This document shows positions 43,821-54,079 of a DNA stretch of 63,358 nucleotides, piece after piece. The DNA comes from Planctomycetia bacterium (GTDB taxonomy: Bacteria; Planctomycetota; Planctomycetia; Pirellulales; Thermoguttaceae), in the NCBI GenBank assembly GCA_030527205.1, contig JAUNBG010000019.1, forward strand, positions 1-63,358, given 5' to 3'. A model generated the notes under the pieces. It did not search any database. It saw nothing but the letters and a program-made list of their open reading frames with translations, and was not told where the DNA came from. A program made the translations under genes and the position numbers. Position 1 is the stretch's first letter, and every line of letters begins with the position of its first letter.

Positions 43821-46601
43821 TCAGAACCAACCGCCGCATTTGACAATGAAACCGGCAGCAACAACGGAGACCATACTCATCAATTTGATAAGAATGTTCA
43901 ACGATGGACCTGTTGTATCTTTGAAGGGGTCGCCGACTGTATCGCCAACAACAGTTGCTTTATGGGCATCGGAACGTTTTCCGCCAAGAACGCCGGTTTC
44001 GATATATTTCTTCGCATTGTCCCAGGCTCCCCCTGCGTTTGCCATATAGACAGCAACGCAGAAACCGCAGGTCAAACCGCCAACCAGCATTCCGATAACT
44101 CCGGTCACTCCAAGAATCAAACCAACAATGATCGGCGTAATCAAACCGATAACAGAAGGAATGATCATTTCTTTTTGAGCTGCCTGTGTACTGATTGTAA
44201 CCGGTTTTTTATAGTCCGGCTTGACAGAATAATCCATAATGCCAGGATTATCTTTGAACTGACGACGAACTTCTTCGACCATTCCGCTCGCCGCTCGACC
44301 AACGGCCATCATTGTCATTGCAGCAAAAACAAAAACGAGCATCGCTCCAATGAAAATTCCAACGAGAACTTTCGGATTGATCAGATTGCAGGAATAATAG
44401 TTCATCCAGTCCATCATCGTCGCTTTTTCAACGGCAACAATATCAGGAATCGCAGTCAAATCGACAGCATTATTGGCTTCATCATAAGGAATGAATGGGC
44501 AAACTTTCGCAACTTCGGCATCAATATAAGCGGGACGACCAATGCAATTGAGCTTCGCCCAAGCGTCATTGGAAGCCTGCCAGGTTATTTCGGAACCCCG
44601 TTCGATCGGACGTTCAACGCTCGGGTTCTTCGCCTGTTCTGGAAGAACAAGGAACGTTTGAGGTTTTTGCTCTTTCGCATATTTAACGACAAAAGTATCG
44701 GAAACCTTATAATAACCGTCTGCCGAATCTGAATCATTGGCAATTTGAACGGCGGCTGTTGTTCCCCAACGTTCAAAACCGACGCGGACTTCTTCGACAT
44801 AAGCGGCAAGAAGAGCCAAAGCGGTTAAAGCGGCTGAACCAATCGCAAAACCTTTTCCGGTTGCGGCGGTTGTATTGCCAAGAGAGTCAAGAGCATCTGT
44901 TCGCTCGCGAACTTCTTTGGGCAAGCCAGCCATTTCTGCATTGCCGCCCGCATTATCTGCGATCGGGCCATAGGCATCGGTTGCAAGCGTAACGCCAAGA
45001 GTCGAAAGCATTCCGACCGCAGCAATTCCAACGCCATAAAGGCCAACGCTAAAGATTTGAACGTCATCAAACTTGAATTGAGTCGCGCAACCGAACGCAA
45101 ATAAAGTTGCAACGCAAACGATGACAACAGGCGCCCATGTACTGAACATTCCTTCGGCAATTCCTGCTATAATAACCGTTGCCGGACCTGTTTTCGACTG
45201 CTCGGCAATTGATTTTGTCGGAGAATATTCATAAGATGTTCGATATTCCGTCCATTTTCCAATAAGCCATCCAGCGAGTAAACCGGTTACAACGGACCAA
45301 CCAATTCCAGCGAATTGAGCGGGCATCAACAGCCTGGCAATAATAATGGCCAAAACGCCAATAACGATCGACGGCAAATTAACGCCTTTTCCCAACGCTT
45401 TGAGAAGAGTTCCCTGATCCGCTTTTTCATCGGTTTTAACAAGGAAAATTCCATAAATCGACAACGCAATTCCGACGGCCGCCAAAAGAATCGGCAGAAA
45501 CAACGCGTTGAGCTGTTGAGCTGTTGAGTATCCAAGGGCAGAAAAAGCGGCAACGCCCAACGCTGCGGACGAAAGAATCGAACCGCAATAAGATTCATAA
45601 AGGTCGGCGCCCATTCCAGCGACGTCGCCAACATTATCGCCAACGTTATCGGCAATGGTTGCCGGATTTCGTTTATCGTCTTCCGGAATTCCCGCTTCAA
45701 CTTTTCCAACAAGGTCAGCCCCGACGTCAGCGGCTTTTGTATAAATGCCCCCTCCAACTCGAGCGAACAACGCCTGAGAACTTGCTCCCATTCCGAAGCA
45801 AAGCATGATAACCGTTATTTCAATAAGTCCCATATCTTGTCCGAAGAGCGGGAAAATCCAATATAGAATCGCAAACCAAAGAACGATATCCAAAAGTCCC
45901 AAACCGACAACGGTCAACCCCATAACGGCGCCGGAACGGAATGCAACTTGCAGACCTTCATTCAACGATTTTTGAGCGCCAGCGGCTGTTCGGCTCGACG
46001 CCCAGGTTGCCGTCTTCATGCCGCACCAACCAGCCAAACCGGAGAAAAAACCGCCTGTCAGGAACGCCCAGGGAACGATCTGGCTTTGAACATGAAGCCC
46101 AAAAGCAAGAAACATCAAGAATGCCCAAATGACAAGAAAGAATATCGCAACAACTTTATATTGTTGAATCAAATATGCGTTGGCGCCTTCTCGAACAGCG
46201 GCGGCAATCGAGATCATTTCGTCGTTTCCTTCGTCCGCCTTCATCATCGTTTTAAAGAATTTCCAAGCATAAAACAGAGCAGCAATTGAGCCAGCCAAGG
46301 CCAAAAGCCAATAAAAACCGAAACGAGTGAAGAAACCAAAACGTTTAGTTGAATCGCAATCGTTTTCTTTGGTTTCGCATTTTGCATCGGCGCTGGCAAC
46401 GACATTGGAATCCGCTGAATCCGAAGCTTTGACAGCAACAATGGCCTCAGGAGCGTCAGCAGTAACTGCGGCTGATTCTGTATTAGCAGCCGGAGGCGTT
46501 CCATCCTGAGCAAAACTGCTCGCAGAGAAAACAAGACTCAGCGAAAACGCCAAAGCGGCGAATCCAAGCTGAAGTCCATTAAAAAATCGATTTTTTGACA
46601 T
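43821..46601 (-). CDS. hppA: Membrane-bound pyrophosphatase with signal peptide and large extra loop
   Basis: A protein of about 926 residues, of the ion-pumping pyrophosphatase family. Core signatures are intact: [16 protein letters not shown] with [16 protein letters not shown] near 300, [18 protein letters not shown] near 550, and [17 protein letters not shown] near the end. The sequence [10 protein letters not shown] (about 577-586) has Ala where potassium-independent enzymes have Lys, so it is probably K+-dependent and pumps H+ or Na+. Two features are unusual: a cleavable-looking signal peptide plus an Ala-rich stretch before the first core helix (residues 1-90), and an extra loop of about 125 residues at 610-735. 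The second of two ATGs is preferred because AGGAG is then seven bases away. Confidence 0.92.
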   Translation of the reverse strand: MSKNRFFNGLQLGFAALAFSLSLVFSASSFAQDGTPPAANTESAAVTADAPEAIVAVKASDSADSNVVASADAKCETKENDCDSTKRFGFFTRFGFYWLLALAGSIAALFYAWKFFKTMMKADEGNDEMISIAAAVREGANAYLIQQYKVVAIFFLVIWAFLMFLAFGLHVQSQIVPWAFLTGGFFSGLAGWCGMKTATWASSRTAAGAQKSLNEGLQVAFRSGAVMGLTVVGLGLLDIVLWFAILYWIFPLFGQDMGLIEITVIMLCFGMGASSQALFARVGGGIYTKAADVGADLVGKVEAGIPEDDKRNPATIADNVGDNVGDVAGMGADLYESYCGSILSSAALGVAAFSALGYSTAQQLNALFLPILLAAVGIALSIYGIFLVKTDEKADQGTLLKALGKGVNLPSIVIGVLAIIIARLLMPAQFAGIGWSVVTGLLAGWLIGKWTEYRTSYEYSPTKSIAEQSKTGPATVIIAGIAEGMFSTWAPVVIVCVATLFAFGCATQFKFDDVQIFSVGLYGVGIAAVGMLSTLGVTLATDAYGPIADNAGGNAEMAGLPKEVRERTDALDSLGNTTAATGKGFAIGSAALTALALLAAYVEEVRVGFERWGTTAAVQIANDSDSADGYYKVSDTFVVKYAKEQKPQTFLVLPEQAKNPSVERPIERGSEITWQASNDAWAKLNCIGRPAYIDAEVAKVCPFIPYDEANNAVDLTAIPDIVAVEKATMMDWMNYYSCNLINPKVLVGIFIGAMLVFVFAAMTMMAVGRAASGMVEEVRRQFKDNPGIMDYSVKPDYKKPVTISTQAAQKEMIIPSVIGLITPIIVGLILGVTGVIGMLVGGLTCGFCVAVYMANAGGAWDNAKKYIETGVLGGKRSDAHKATVVGDTVGDPFKDTTGPSLNILIKLMSMVSVVAAGFIVKCGGWF

Positions 46602-46607
46602 CGACAT

Positions 46608-47414
46608 TCTCCTGTTAAAATATGGAGTTTGAGTTATATAAACCGAGTTTAACTTACAGGTTTTTTCATTGTTGACAAACGACTGTTTTAAAAACGGTCC
46701 TGAATGTTTTTTAAAATTGAATATCCTTCGTCATTTCTGGAATCGCGATTATTCTCAAGTTTGTTGAAAATCCCTGTTTTGTAATCATAAAACTGACAGC
46801 GACAGACAAATTTCGCGAGGCAAAACCTGTCCCTCATTTCCGCTTAAGGATCAACGATTTCTCATCTAATGTTTTTATAAGCAAATGAATAACGAAAGAT
46901 TGTTTATTGATTTTTGAATTAAGCGTCTTTTTGCGTATTTTATTCTTTAAAAATTCGGTCGAAAACGATTTATGATATGCAACGGCATCATTTATTATCC
47001 AAATTAATTTTATTATCCTTTTTATCGATTCTTTGTCAATAAGTTGTCTAAGAAAAAATACCGTTTGCTAAAACAGGCAAAACAGACAAAACAGAAAAAT
47101 TACAAACTGTTTTTTGTTTTAAATAAAATTTTCAGAAAATTCGACTTGCTCTATTTGACATTTTTCGTTATTGTTCCGCAAGAGTCATTTTTTATAGCGA
47201 CATGATTAAGAAAATGTTTGTTTTTCAGTTTCTCATTTGCGTTTTTCAATTATTGTCGATTTCTCGTTGAATTTTGACGCGTAATCATTTGACGCAATCA
47301 AAAATCAGAAGTTAAATTTTAAAGGAATGAGTCAAATAATGAAACCTTTTCAATGCCTCAGTTTTTAGGCAATGATTGATTGGTCAAAAAGGTTTAACCG
47401 CCGCGTCATTTTGA
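46608..47414. other. About 800-bp intergenic stretch
   Basis: Holds divergent promoters for hppA and bamA, not precisely located. A family C copy in inverted orientation lies at about 46735-46790 (on the minus strand GGGATTTTCAACAAACTTGAG). No gene found. Confidence 0.4.
47342..47395 (+). promoter_or_regulatory. Nested inverted repeats before bamA
   Basis: Outer arms AAACCTTTT / AAAAGGTTT enclose inner arms TGCCT / AGGCA. In RNA this would form a two-part hairpin about 60 bp before the likely bamA start. The function is unknown; it could be a leader structure. Confidence 0.35.
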
Positions 47415-47453
47415 TTGATTTGTTCAAACAGAAACCTGAACGGACTTGGAATA

Positions 47454-50400
47454 ATGCAGTTTATGTCCTTATCATCAACCAGAAAAAAACGGTCTTCTAA
47501 CGACTGTCAAGCGCTGAAATTGCGTCGTCGATTACGTTTTCGTTTAGAAAAAGCAATGATGTTTTCCATAAAAAAAATCAGATCCGTCTTGTTTTATGGG
47601 ATTTTTTTCGTCCTTATTCATATCTGTTTTGATTCATATAATATTAATGGCATAATTTTAAAGCCGATTCTTTTAGCGCAAGATTATTCTTCGACCAATT
47701 TTTCGAACGGAAGGGTTACTCCGGCAGAATTGTCGGGACAATCAATGCGAGAGATTGATGCAGCTTCGCTCATGAGTCGTCAATATGCGATCAGTCCGTC
47801 CGGCGCCCCGTTACCGAAAAATGAAAATGATGACGCCTGGTTGCCTGATTTGTCATTAAGTAAACCGTCTGCAACGACAACCGAAGTTCAGCAGAGCGCA
47901 ATTAATCAAAATCGTCTTAAAGATAATGAACAACAAAATTCTCAAAATAACGATCAACAGAACCAACCCGATCAAGCGTCAGCAGATCAATCAACGAATA
48001 TTCCCAATGCGTCGAACGTTCAAAATAATGTAACTCAGAATCAACAAGACCATTATTTGGTTGCTCAATCGATTCAGTCTTTTGATCCGGGGTTTCAAGT
48101 TCAAGATTCGTCATTTTCTCTTGAAAAGGTTCCCAATGTTCCGCCAATATCGAATGATTCATTGTTGAATCAATATGATGATCAAAGTTTTTTGCCATTA
48201 AACAACTCAAATCAGGAAAATAGTGTTGACAACTCTTTCAAAACAGATTTGTCTCTATTGCCAAACGATTTGCCAACGCCAGAAAACCTTTTATTGCCTC
48301 AAGATTCCAATGCAGAAACGGAAAATGACAATTCTTCATTAATTATTGAAGATATTCGCGTCTCTGGTTTGGAAATGTCAACCAGTCGATTCAATCGCTT
48401 GATAAAAACGAAAATTGGCAATAACTTTAATCAACAAACGCTCGAAGAAGATAAACGAGCCATTCTTCAAACGAAACAGTTCATCGATGTAACGGTTTCA
48501 ACAACAACCGATTCAAAAAAGCCGGGAACAATCGTTGTCAATTTTGACTTGACCCCCCGACGAATTATGCAATATATTAAAGTTATTGGAAATCGAAGAA
48601 TCTCAAAAACAGAAATACTCGAAGAATTGGGAATGAAACGCGGAGAAACCCGAATGGACCCTTATGACGTCGAGACGGGAAAACTGCGCATTATCGAATT
48701 ATATAAAGGAAAAAACTATAATGATCCTCATGTCGAAATTCTTCAAGGCGATCGCCCGGAAGATATCGGCGTCATTTATTTAATTGATGAAGGATTGAAA
48801 CAAAAGGTTCTTCGAACCATATTTGTTGGAAATACAGCGGCCAGCAGCGCGAGACTCCGAAATCTTGTCGCCAATAAGCCCGGTTTTTTTTATTTTATCG
48901 GCGGCGATTTCAGTCGCGAACGGCTTGATGAAGACGTCAATAAACTCTTGGAATATTATCGAAAATTAGGCTATTTTGACGCAAGAATCGACCGGGAATA
49001 CGAAGAAGGCGAAGGTTATTCCGGTCTCGGAAAGGAAAACGCCTGGATTACGGTTCGATATATTATCAACGAAGGCCGTCAATATCGCGTCAGAAATTTT
49101 TATTTCAATGGAAACAAGGTTATTCCGTCCAGCAGACTCGCCGAAATTCTTAAAGTTAAATCGGGCGATATCTATAACCAAAACGCCATTGAAGGCGATC
49201 GAATTGCTTTAAAAATGGAATATGACAATCTTGGTTACGCTCTTTCGGATATTGAACCGACTCGAATTTATACAGAAGACGAAGGTTTTCTCGATATCCG
49301 ATACAATATTAAAGAAGATCGCCGTTTTCGCGTTCGCGACATCAAAATCGCTTATGAAGGGGGCGAAGCGAGAACCAAAACAAATGTTGTTCTAAATATG
49401 ATTGATTTAGCGCCAGGTCAACTTTTAAAAGGTCAAGATATTCGAAACAGCGAAACAACATTGCGTCGAAGCGGCATATTTAACGATAAAGTTGATCAGG
49501 GAATTATTCCGACAATCGCTATTGTTCCCGACGAAAATGTTCTTCCCATTGAAGAAAAAACGGCAAAAAAGCCCGAAGAAAATAAAATTCGCGGTCAATT
49601 TATTTCTCAATCTGATCAAGACAAACAATTTTTAAATCAATATTCGACGGAAAAGCCTCAAAATGAATCCGCTCAAAATTGTTCGTCGCCTAAAATAGTT
49701 GAGGATCAAAACAACTCTGACAACCGAAATTATTTAGATTATCGATACGACAACAAAAACAAGCACAACCAAAACAATTTAAACAACATAAATCATTATA
49801 ATAACACAAATCATTGTAATAACATAAAAATGCAAAACAATGATCAAAATGTTCAAATAGATCAATCAGGAGATTCCCGTTTTTTTGATTTCAGCGAACG
49901 AAATTGGCTCAACCAGAATCCCCAGGAGAGTCAAGCTCAATTTATTCGCGGTCAAATGCGTCAGGTTCCGACAAGTTTTGGAAATACAACAACTCAAGGT
50001 TCGCCTTATTCGAATTATAATAATGCCCAGTCCAATTCGAATTCAACGTTGCCTTCTGTAACAAATTTGACGAATTCTTCATACAGCGATACTTCGATGT
50101 ATAATAATTCCGCCATTATTTATAATGACGGATTGCAGAATTCCAACGCAACCAATCAGGCAAACGCAGTCGCCGAGGCTCCTTTTTTGAATAATCAAGT
50201 CGGTTTTGCTCAATCTGGATCAACGAAACAACAGAATGACAACAATGGAACGATCAGTAATCCAGCGCTGGTCGCTTCGGCGCCGGGATTTAATGCGCTC
50301 GGAGCAGCAGGTCGAGACGCCGTTTTTCCTGGAACCAAAGAACAGGAATATTACCAAAATTCATTGTTTGGAAATGGTCAATTGACTGCCCAAAATACAA

Positions 50401-51482
50401 TCAGCGACGCCGATGTTATTGCTCGAATTAAAGAAACCCGAACAGGTTTGATTCAGGCGCAAGTCGGCGTTAATTCCGATTACGGATTGGTCGGCAATTT
50501 CAGTATAACCGAACGCAATTTTGATATTATGAAATGGCCAACCGCAATATGGCGGGCCGACGGTTGGACTGACGCTTTTCGCGGAGCTGGTCAAACCTTT
50601 CAGTTGCAAGCGGCGCCAGGAACGGAACTGTCCCGTTATTCTGCTTCTTGGGACATTCCTTATGTTTTCAATACGAAAAACTGTTTTGGCGTAACGGCAT
50701 TATATGGCGATCGCGATTATACAGAATGGTTTGAAACTCGGGTTGGCGGCGAAATTCGTTTGGGAAGACAATGGACGCCGCGATTTTCAACGTCGATTAT
50801 TTCTTCTGCATACAGCATTAAAATTAAAGACCCGATTGCAACTTTTGTTCCTGATTTAAACGCCGTTTTGGGAACCAATGCAATGTATTCCGTTGGATTG
50901 TCTGCTTCTTATGATACTCGAAATCATCCCTTTATTCCTTCGCAAGGTTATGTTATTACAGGAAGCGTTGAACAGTCGTTTGGCGATTTTGTCTTTCCGC
51001 GGGCAAATGTCGATGCCCGTTTTTATCGAACGCTTCATAAACGTCAGGATGAAACCGGACGCTGGATTCTCGGTTTGCGATCTGCTGCCGGTTGGTTGGG
51101 CGACGACGCGCCGATTTATGAACGTTTTTATGGCGGCGGTTCAACGAATTTAAGAGGTTTCGAGTATCGCGAAGTAACCCCTCGTTACGCGAATACATTT
51201 GTTGGAATCGGCGGAAATTTCGAGTTCTATAACTCTGCCGAGTTATTAATTCCTCTTTCCGGAGGCGACGAATTTCATTTGGCAATGTTTGTCGATTCTG
51301 GAACAATCAGCAAAAATCTCAAAGATTGGGATACTTATCGCGTTGCTCCCGGATTAGGCGTTCGTATTTCGATTCCAATGTTAGGACCAGCTCCGTTGGC
51401 TCTTGACTTTGCTTTTCCTGTTTCCAAGGGGGCAATGGACGTTACGCAGGTTTTCAGTTTTACTCTTAGCGCTTTACGATAG
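47454..51482 (+). CDS. bamA: BamA-type outer-membrane assembly factor with Asn-rich insert
   Basis: A very long Omp85/BamA protein of about 1342 residues; E. coli BamA has 810. Order: a hydrophobic signal segment (coded near 47590-47660), an Asn/Gln-rich linker (to about 48330), POTRA repeats (about 48340-49520, with PRRIMQYIKVIGNRRISKTEIL and RNFYFNGNKVIP), a second low-complexity Asn-rich insert (about 49600-50350) and the beta-barrel (50390 to the end). The barrel includes LRGFEYREVTPR, the conserved RGF region that marks the family. It inserts proteins into the outer membrane. The true start is uncertain: ATG at 47454 or 47556 are both possible. The fliG-like gene starts 15 bp after its stop. 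Confidence 0.88.
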   Translation: MQFMSLSSTRKKRSSNDCQALKLRRRLRFRLEKAMMFSIKKIRSVLFYGIFFVLIHICFDSYNINGIILKPILLAQDYSSTNFSNGRVTPAELSGQSMREIDAASLMSRQYAISPSGAPLPKNENDDAWLPDLSLSKPSATTTEVQQSAINQNRLKDNEQQNSQNNDQQNQPDQASADQSTNIPNASNVQNNVTQNQQDHYLVAQSIQSFDPGFQVQDSSFSLEKVPNVPPISNDSLLNQYDDQSFLPLNNSNQENSVDNSFKTDLSLLPNDLPTPENLLLPQDSNAETENDNSSLIIEDIRVSGLEMSTSRFNRLIKTKIGNNFNQQTLEEDKRAILQTKQFIDVTVSTTTDSKKPGTIVVNFDLTPRRIMQYIKVIGNRRISKTEILEELGMKRGETRMDPYDVETGKLRIIELYKGKNYNDPHVEILQGDRPEDIGVIYLIDEGLKQKVLRTIFVGNTAASSARLRNLVANKPGFFYFIGGDFSRERLDEDVNKLLEYYRKLGYFDARIDREYEEGEGYSGLGKENAWITVRYIINEGRQYRVRNFYFNGNKVIPSSRLAEILKVKSGDIYNQNAIEGDRIALKMEYDNLGYALSDIEPTRIYTEDEGFLDIRYNIKEDRRFRVRDIKIAYEGGEARTKTNVVLNMIDLAPGQLLKGQDIRNSETTLRRSGIFNDKVDQGIIPTIAIVPDENVLPIEEKTAKKPEENKIRGQFISQSDQDKQFLNQYSTEKPQNESAQNCSSPKIVEDQNNSDNRNYLDYRYDNKNKHNQNNLNNINHYNNTNHCNNIKMQNNDQNVQIDQSGDSRFFDFSERNWLNQNPQESQAQFIRGQMRQVPTSFGNTTTQGSPYSNYNNAQSNSNSTLPSVTNLTNSSYSDTSMYNNSAIIYNDGLQNSNATNQANAVAEAPFLNNQVGFAQSGSTKQQNDNNGTISNPALVASAPGFNALGAAGRDAVFPGTKEQEYYQNSLFGNGQLTAQNTISDADVIARIKETRTGLIQAQVGVNSDYGLVGNFSITERNFDIMKWPTAIWRADGWTDAFRGAGQTFQLQAAPGTELSRYSASWDIPYVFNTKNCFGVTALYGDRDYTEWFETRVGGEIRLGRQWTPRFSTSIISSAYSIKIKDPIATFVPDLNAVLGTNAMYSVGLSASYDTRNHPFIPSQGYVITGSVEQSFGDFVFPRANVDARFYRTLHKRQDETGRWILGLRSAAGWLGDDAPIYERFYGGGSTNLRGFEYREVTPRYANTFVGIGGNFEFYNSAELLIPLSGGDEFHLAMFVDSGTISKNLKDWDTYRVAPGLGVRISIPMLGPAPLALDFAFPVSKGAMDVTQVFSFTLSALR

Positions 51483-51497
51483 GAGATTGGAAATTAA

Positions 51498-52613
51498 GTG
51501 TCCATTAGTCATCTTGATCATTCCGAAGGAATAAAAAAAACAGCGATTTTTTTGTCAAGTCTTGATCCAAAAACAGCCCTTCGTATTTTGGATCAACTTG
51601 AGCCATTGATTGCTCAAAAAATCCGTTTGGAACTTCTGTCTGTTTTTGATATCGAGAAAAACGTTAGAAAAAATGTTTTAGCTGATTTTATTAATGGTCA
51701 GGCTCAAAGTCAAAAAGGAGAATCTTCGTCAATCAATCAATATTCGATTTCGGAGGAAAGACATTTTGAAAAAATTGAGAATTCGCATTTGAAATTCAAT
51801 TCAGAGAAACTGGATGAAATAGACAAATTGATTAATTATGGCGAACGGCCCAAAGCAAACAAATCAAATCGCCTACACAAAATTGACAACTTAGACAAAA
51901 CAACAAAATTGAACATTTTGTCAGAACTAAGCGATATAAATAATTCAGAACCAAGCGACACAGACAATTTGGGTAACCCCCAAAATCGAGGCAAACTGCC
52001 GAATCCCAATGTTTCGGAGGAAAGAGTCCCCAATAGCCAGGCGATTAATCATTTGCTTTTGCAAAACAACAAATCAGGCGTCAACGAACGGTCATTTAAA
52101 AATATCCCTCAAGAAACAAATCAAGACAATTTTGAATCGTTTGAAACAAATTTTACGCAAATAGCAGACGAATCTTCGTCGACTCTTCGGCTGTATAACA
52201 ACGACTTAAAGCAAGAAACGATATTGAATGAAGAACCGAATATCGAAAACAATTCCATTGACTCTTCGGATATTTTTTCATTTGAGCAAAATGAATCCCG
52301 CGTTTCAATTCCTTTTCAGACCAATATTATTAATACAGAAACCGGACGTTTTAATTTCTTGTTGACGCTTAAAAATAAAACTGTTGCAGATTTACTGAAA
52401 AAGGAACGCCCGTCGATTATTGCTGTTATTTTGAAAACCTTTCCAGACGAATTTAATAAGGAACTGTTAAAGCATTTTGATCCCGAAAAAAGATTGCTTG
52501 TTGAACAATACTCAAGTCGCATAAAAGAGTCCAATAAATTGTTGATGAAGGAACTTGAAGATGAGCTTTATCGAATTTGTTATTGCTCGCAATGCAAAAT
52601 AGTCAATCGATAA
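51498..52613 (+). CDS. fliG: FliG-like protein lacking the C-terminal torque domain
   Basis: A 371-residue protein starting at GTG. The first 60 residues (GIKKTAIFLSSLDPKTALRIL) resemble the FliG N-terminal domain. Residues 60-280 are polar, Asn/Ser-rich and probably disordered. Residues 283-355 match the FliG middle domain (FLLTLKNKTVADLLKKERPS, IIAVILKTFP), where the canonical EHPQ is ERPS. The protein ends soon afterwards in a cysteine-rich tail (CYCSQC), so the domain whose charged residues drive rotor-stator torque is absent. The gene position before fliH and fliI is as expected for fliG. FliG links FliF to the C-ring. This version could keep assembly roles but not the known motor role, unless another FliG exists elsewhere. 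Confidence 0.75.
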   Translation: MSISHLDHSEGIKKTAIFLSSLDPKTALRILDQLEPLIAQKIRLELLSVFDIEKNVRKNVLADFINGQAQSQKGESSSINQYSISEERHFEKIENSHLKFNSEKLDEIDKLINYGERPKANKSNRLHKIDNLDKTTKLNILSELSDINNSEPSDTDNLGNPQNRGKLPNPNVSEERVPNSQAINHLLLQNNKSGVNERSFKNIPQETNQDNFESFETNFTQIADESSSTLRLYNNDLKQETILNEEPNIENNSIDSSDIFSFEQNESRVSIPFQTNIINTETGRFNFLLTLKNKTVADLLKKERPSIIAVILKTFPDEFNKELLKHFDPEKRLLVEQYSSRIKESNKLLMKELEDELYRICYCSQCKIVNR

Positions 52614-52664
52614 TCAATTCAGTTGATAAAAAAAGCTTGAATCGGCAAAATGATCGGATTATAA

Positions 52665-52738
52665 TATTGGCAAATGGACGTTGAAGAGCTTGCGAACCGA
52701 TCAATCTTGAATTTTCAGCAGGCTTGAATACAAAATTT
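52665..52738 (+). repeat. Dispersed degenerate repeat, family C
   Basis: AAATGGACG, then GAGCTTGCGAACCGATCA and GAATTTTCAGCAGGCTTGAA; 5' and 3' parts present, middle shortened. It lies between the fliG-like gene and fliH and reaches the fliH start. Confidence 0.5.
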
Positions 52739-52739
52739 T

Positions 52740-53660
52740 TTGGCGCTATTTATAAGAAGAACAAATTTAGAGAATTCCTTTAATATAAACCGCAGTATGG
52801 ACGAACCTATTCAAGACAATTATCAGCCTTTTGCTTTTGATCAATTGGAACATAAAACAATTGATTATTTGGAAAAAATTCGAAAGGAAGCGCAACAAAT
52901 CGCTGATAAGACAAAAAAGGAAATCGTTTTCATCAAGGAGAAAACCGAACAGGAATTGTTTCGTTTACGGGCAAAACTTGATGAACAACAAAAGCAATTG
53001 GCGAGTCAAAAAGCGGAATTGGAAGCAAGAGAAGAACGACTTAATCAACGTCAGGAAGAAATTGATCAAAAGACCTTTGAAGCAAGTCGAAAATCAGGAT
53101 TTGAAAAAGGGTTTGAAAAAGGGTTTGAAGAGGGAAGAATCGAAGGAATGGAACAAGGCAAAATCGATCTTCAAAAAGAATGGGAAGAACGATTTCAGGC
53201 AGAATTGCAAACCAAACTCGACGAATCGACTCAAATGCTTTTGCCTGTCTTAAATAAAATGAATGCCGAACTCTTTAATGTCCGTCAATCGTTGATAAAT
53301 TATTGGGAAGGAAATATTCTTCAGATCTCGGCGGCAATCGCATATCAGGCAATTATGACGGAACTTCCCAAAATCAAAGAAATTCCTTTAAACCTTTTGC
53401 AGGAAGCGATTGATTTATGCGTTGGGCATTCTTCCATAAAAGTTCGAATGAATCCCCGAAATATTCAAGAATTAAAACCTCAGATCGAAATGATGCTCAA
53501 AGAAATCTCGAAAATTGCGTCTGCGGAAGTCATCGCCGATCCAGAAATTAATTTGGGCGGTTGCGTAATCGAAACGTCACAGGGAACGATCAATCAACAG
53601 ATTGAAACCCGTCTTGAACGAATTATTGCCGAACTTTCCGATGTTTATTCGAAACCATAG
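52740..53660 (+). CDS. fliH: Flagellar export regulator FliH
   Basis: A 306-residue FliH/YscL-type protein. Residues 50-135 form a long charged coiled coil. Next comes the diagnostic glycine-repeat helix (GFEKGFEKGFEEGRIEGMEQG, near 123), in which Gly recurs every four residues. The C-terminal alpha/beta domain (about 180-305) has LKPQIEMMLKEI and the family motif INLGGCVIETSQGTIN. FliH binds FliI and controls the export ATPase at the base of the flagellum. The TTG at 52740 is the longest start; the ATG at 52797 is an alternative. Neither has a clear ribosome site. The gene lies 126 bp after the fliG-like gene. Confidence 0.82.
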   Translation: MALFIRRTNLENSFNINRSMDEPIQDNYQPFAFDQLEHKTIDYLEKIRKEAQQIADKTKKEIVFIKEKTEQELFRLRAKLDEQQKQLASQKAELEAREERLNQRQEEIDQKTFEASRKSGFEKGFEKGFEEGRIEGMEQGKIDLQKEWEERFQAELQTKLDESTQMLLPVLNKMNAELFNVRQSLINYWEGNILQISAAIAYQAIMTELPKIKEIPLNLLQEAIDLCVGHSSIKVRMNPRNIQELKPQIEMMLKEISKIASAEVIADPEINLGGCVIETSQGTINQQIETRLERIIAELSDVYSKP

Positions 53661-53937
53661 TCTTTGATTATTGTTGCGTTTATTATTGTTGTTATTCAAA
53701 TAAATCATCATTTGAATAACGCTTCAAAACAGTTTTTCGGTTGATTTTAATTTCTTTTAAAAACTAAAATCAAACAGTTTTTCCGTTTTGTTCTCAATGG
53801 TTTGTTCGTCGTTTCGGGATTGCAAAGAAAAATGCCAGAATTTTCAAAAGATTTGAGTAAATCAATTTTGGTCAAAACTTCTGATTGGTTAATGTTGAGA
53901 AAGCAATCTTTTTCCCTTGACAAAAAGATTGCTTTGG

Positions 53938-54010
53938 TTTATGATCTGCCTTGTCAATAAACTTGCGAATACAAAGATAAAAATGATCAACCGGTTTGAA
54001 TGTCAAGACC
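53938..54010 (+). repeat. Dispersed degenerate repeat, family C
   Basis: TATGATCTGCCTTGTCAATAA, then ACTTGCGAATACAAAGAT and CCGGTTTGAATGTC. It lies in the 419-bp gap between fliH and fliI; the rest of that gap shows nothing recognisable. Confidence 0.5.
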
Positions 54011-54079
54011 TTATTTCTATAAAAGGGAAGTTCCGCTTGGGACAAATCAAGCGTTTTCCAAAAAATCGAATGATTAAAA

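Noticed and set aside
43728-44732. 334-codon plus-strand frame opposite hppA
   Set aside because: It is antisense to a pyrophosphatase with intact motifs, and the peptide (Asn/Arg/His-rich) is typical of a shadow frame.
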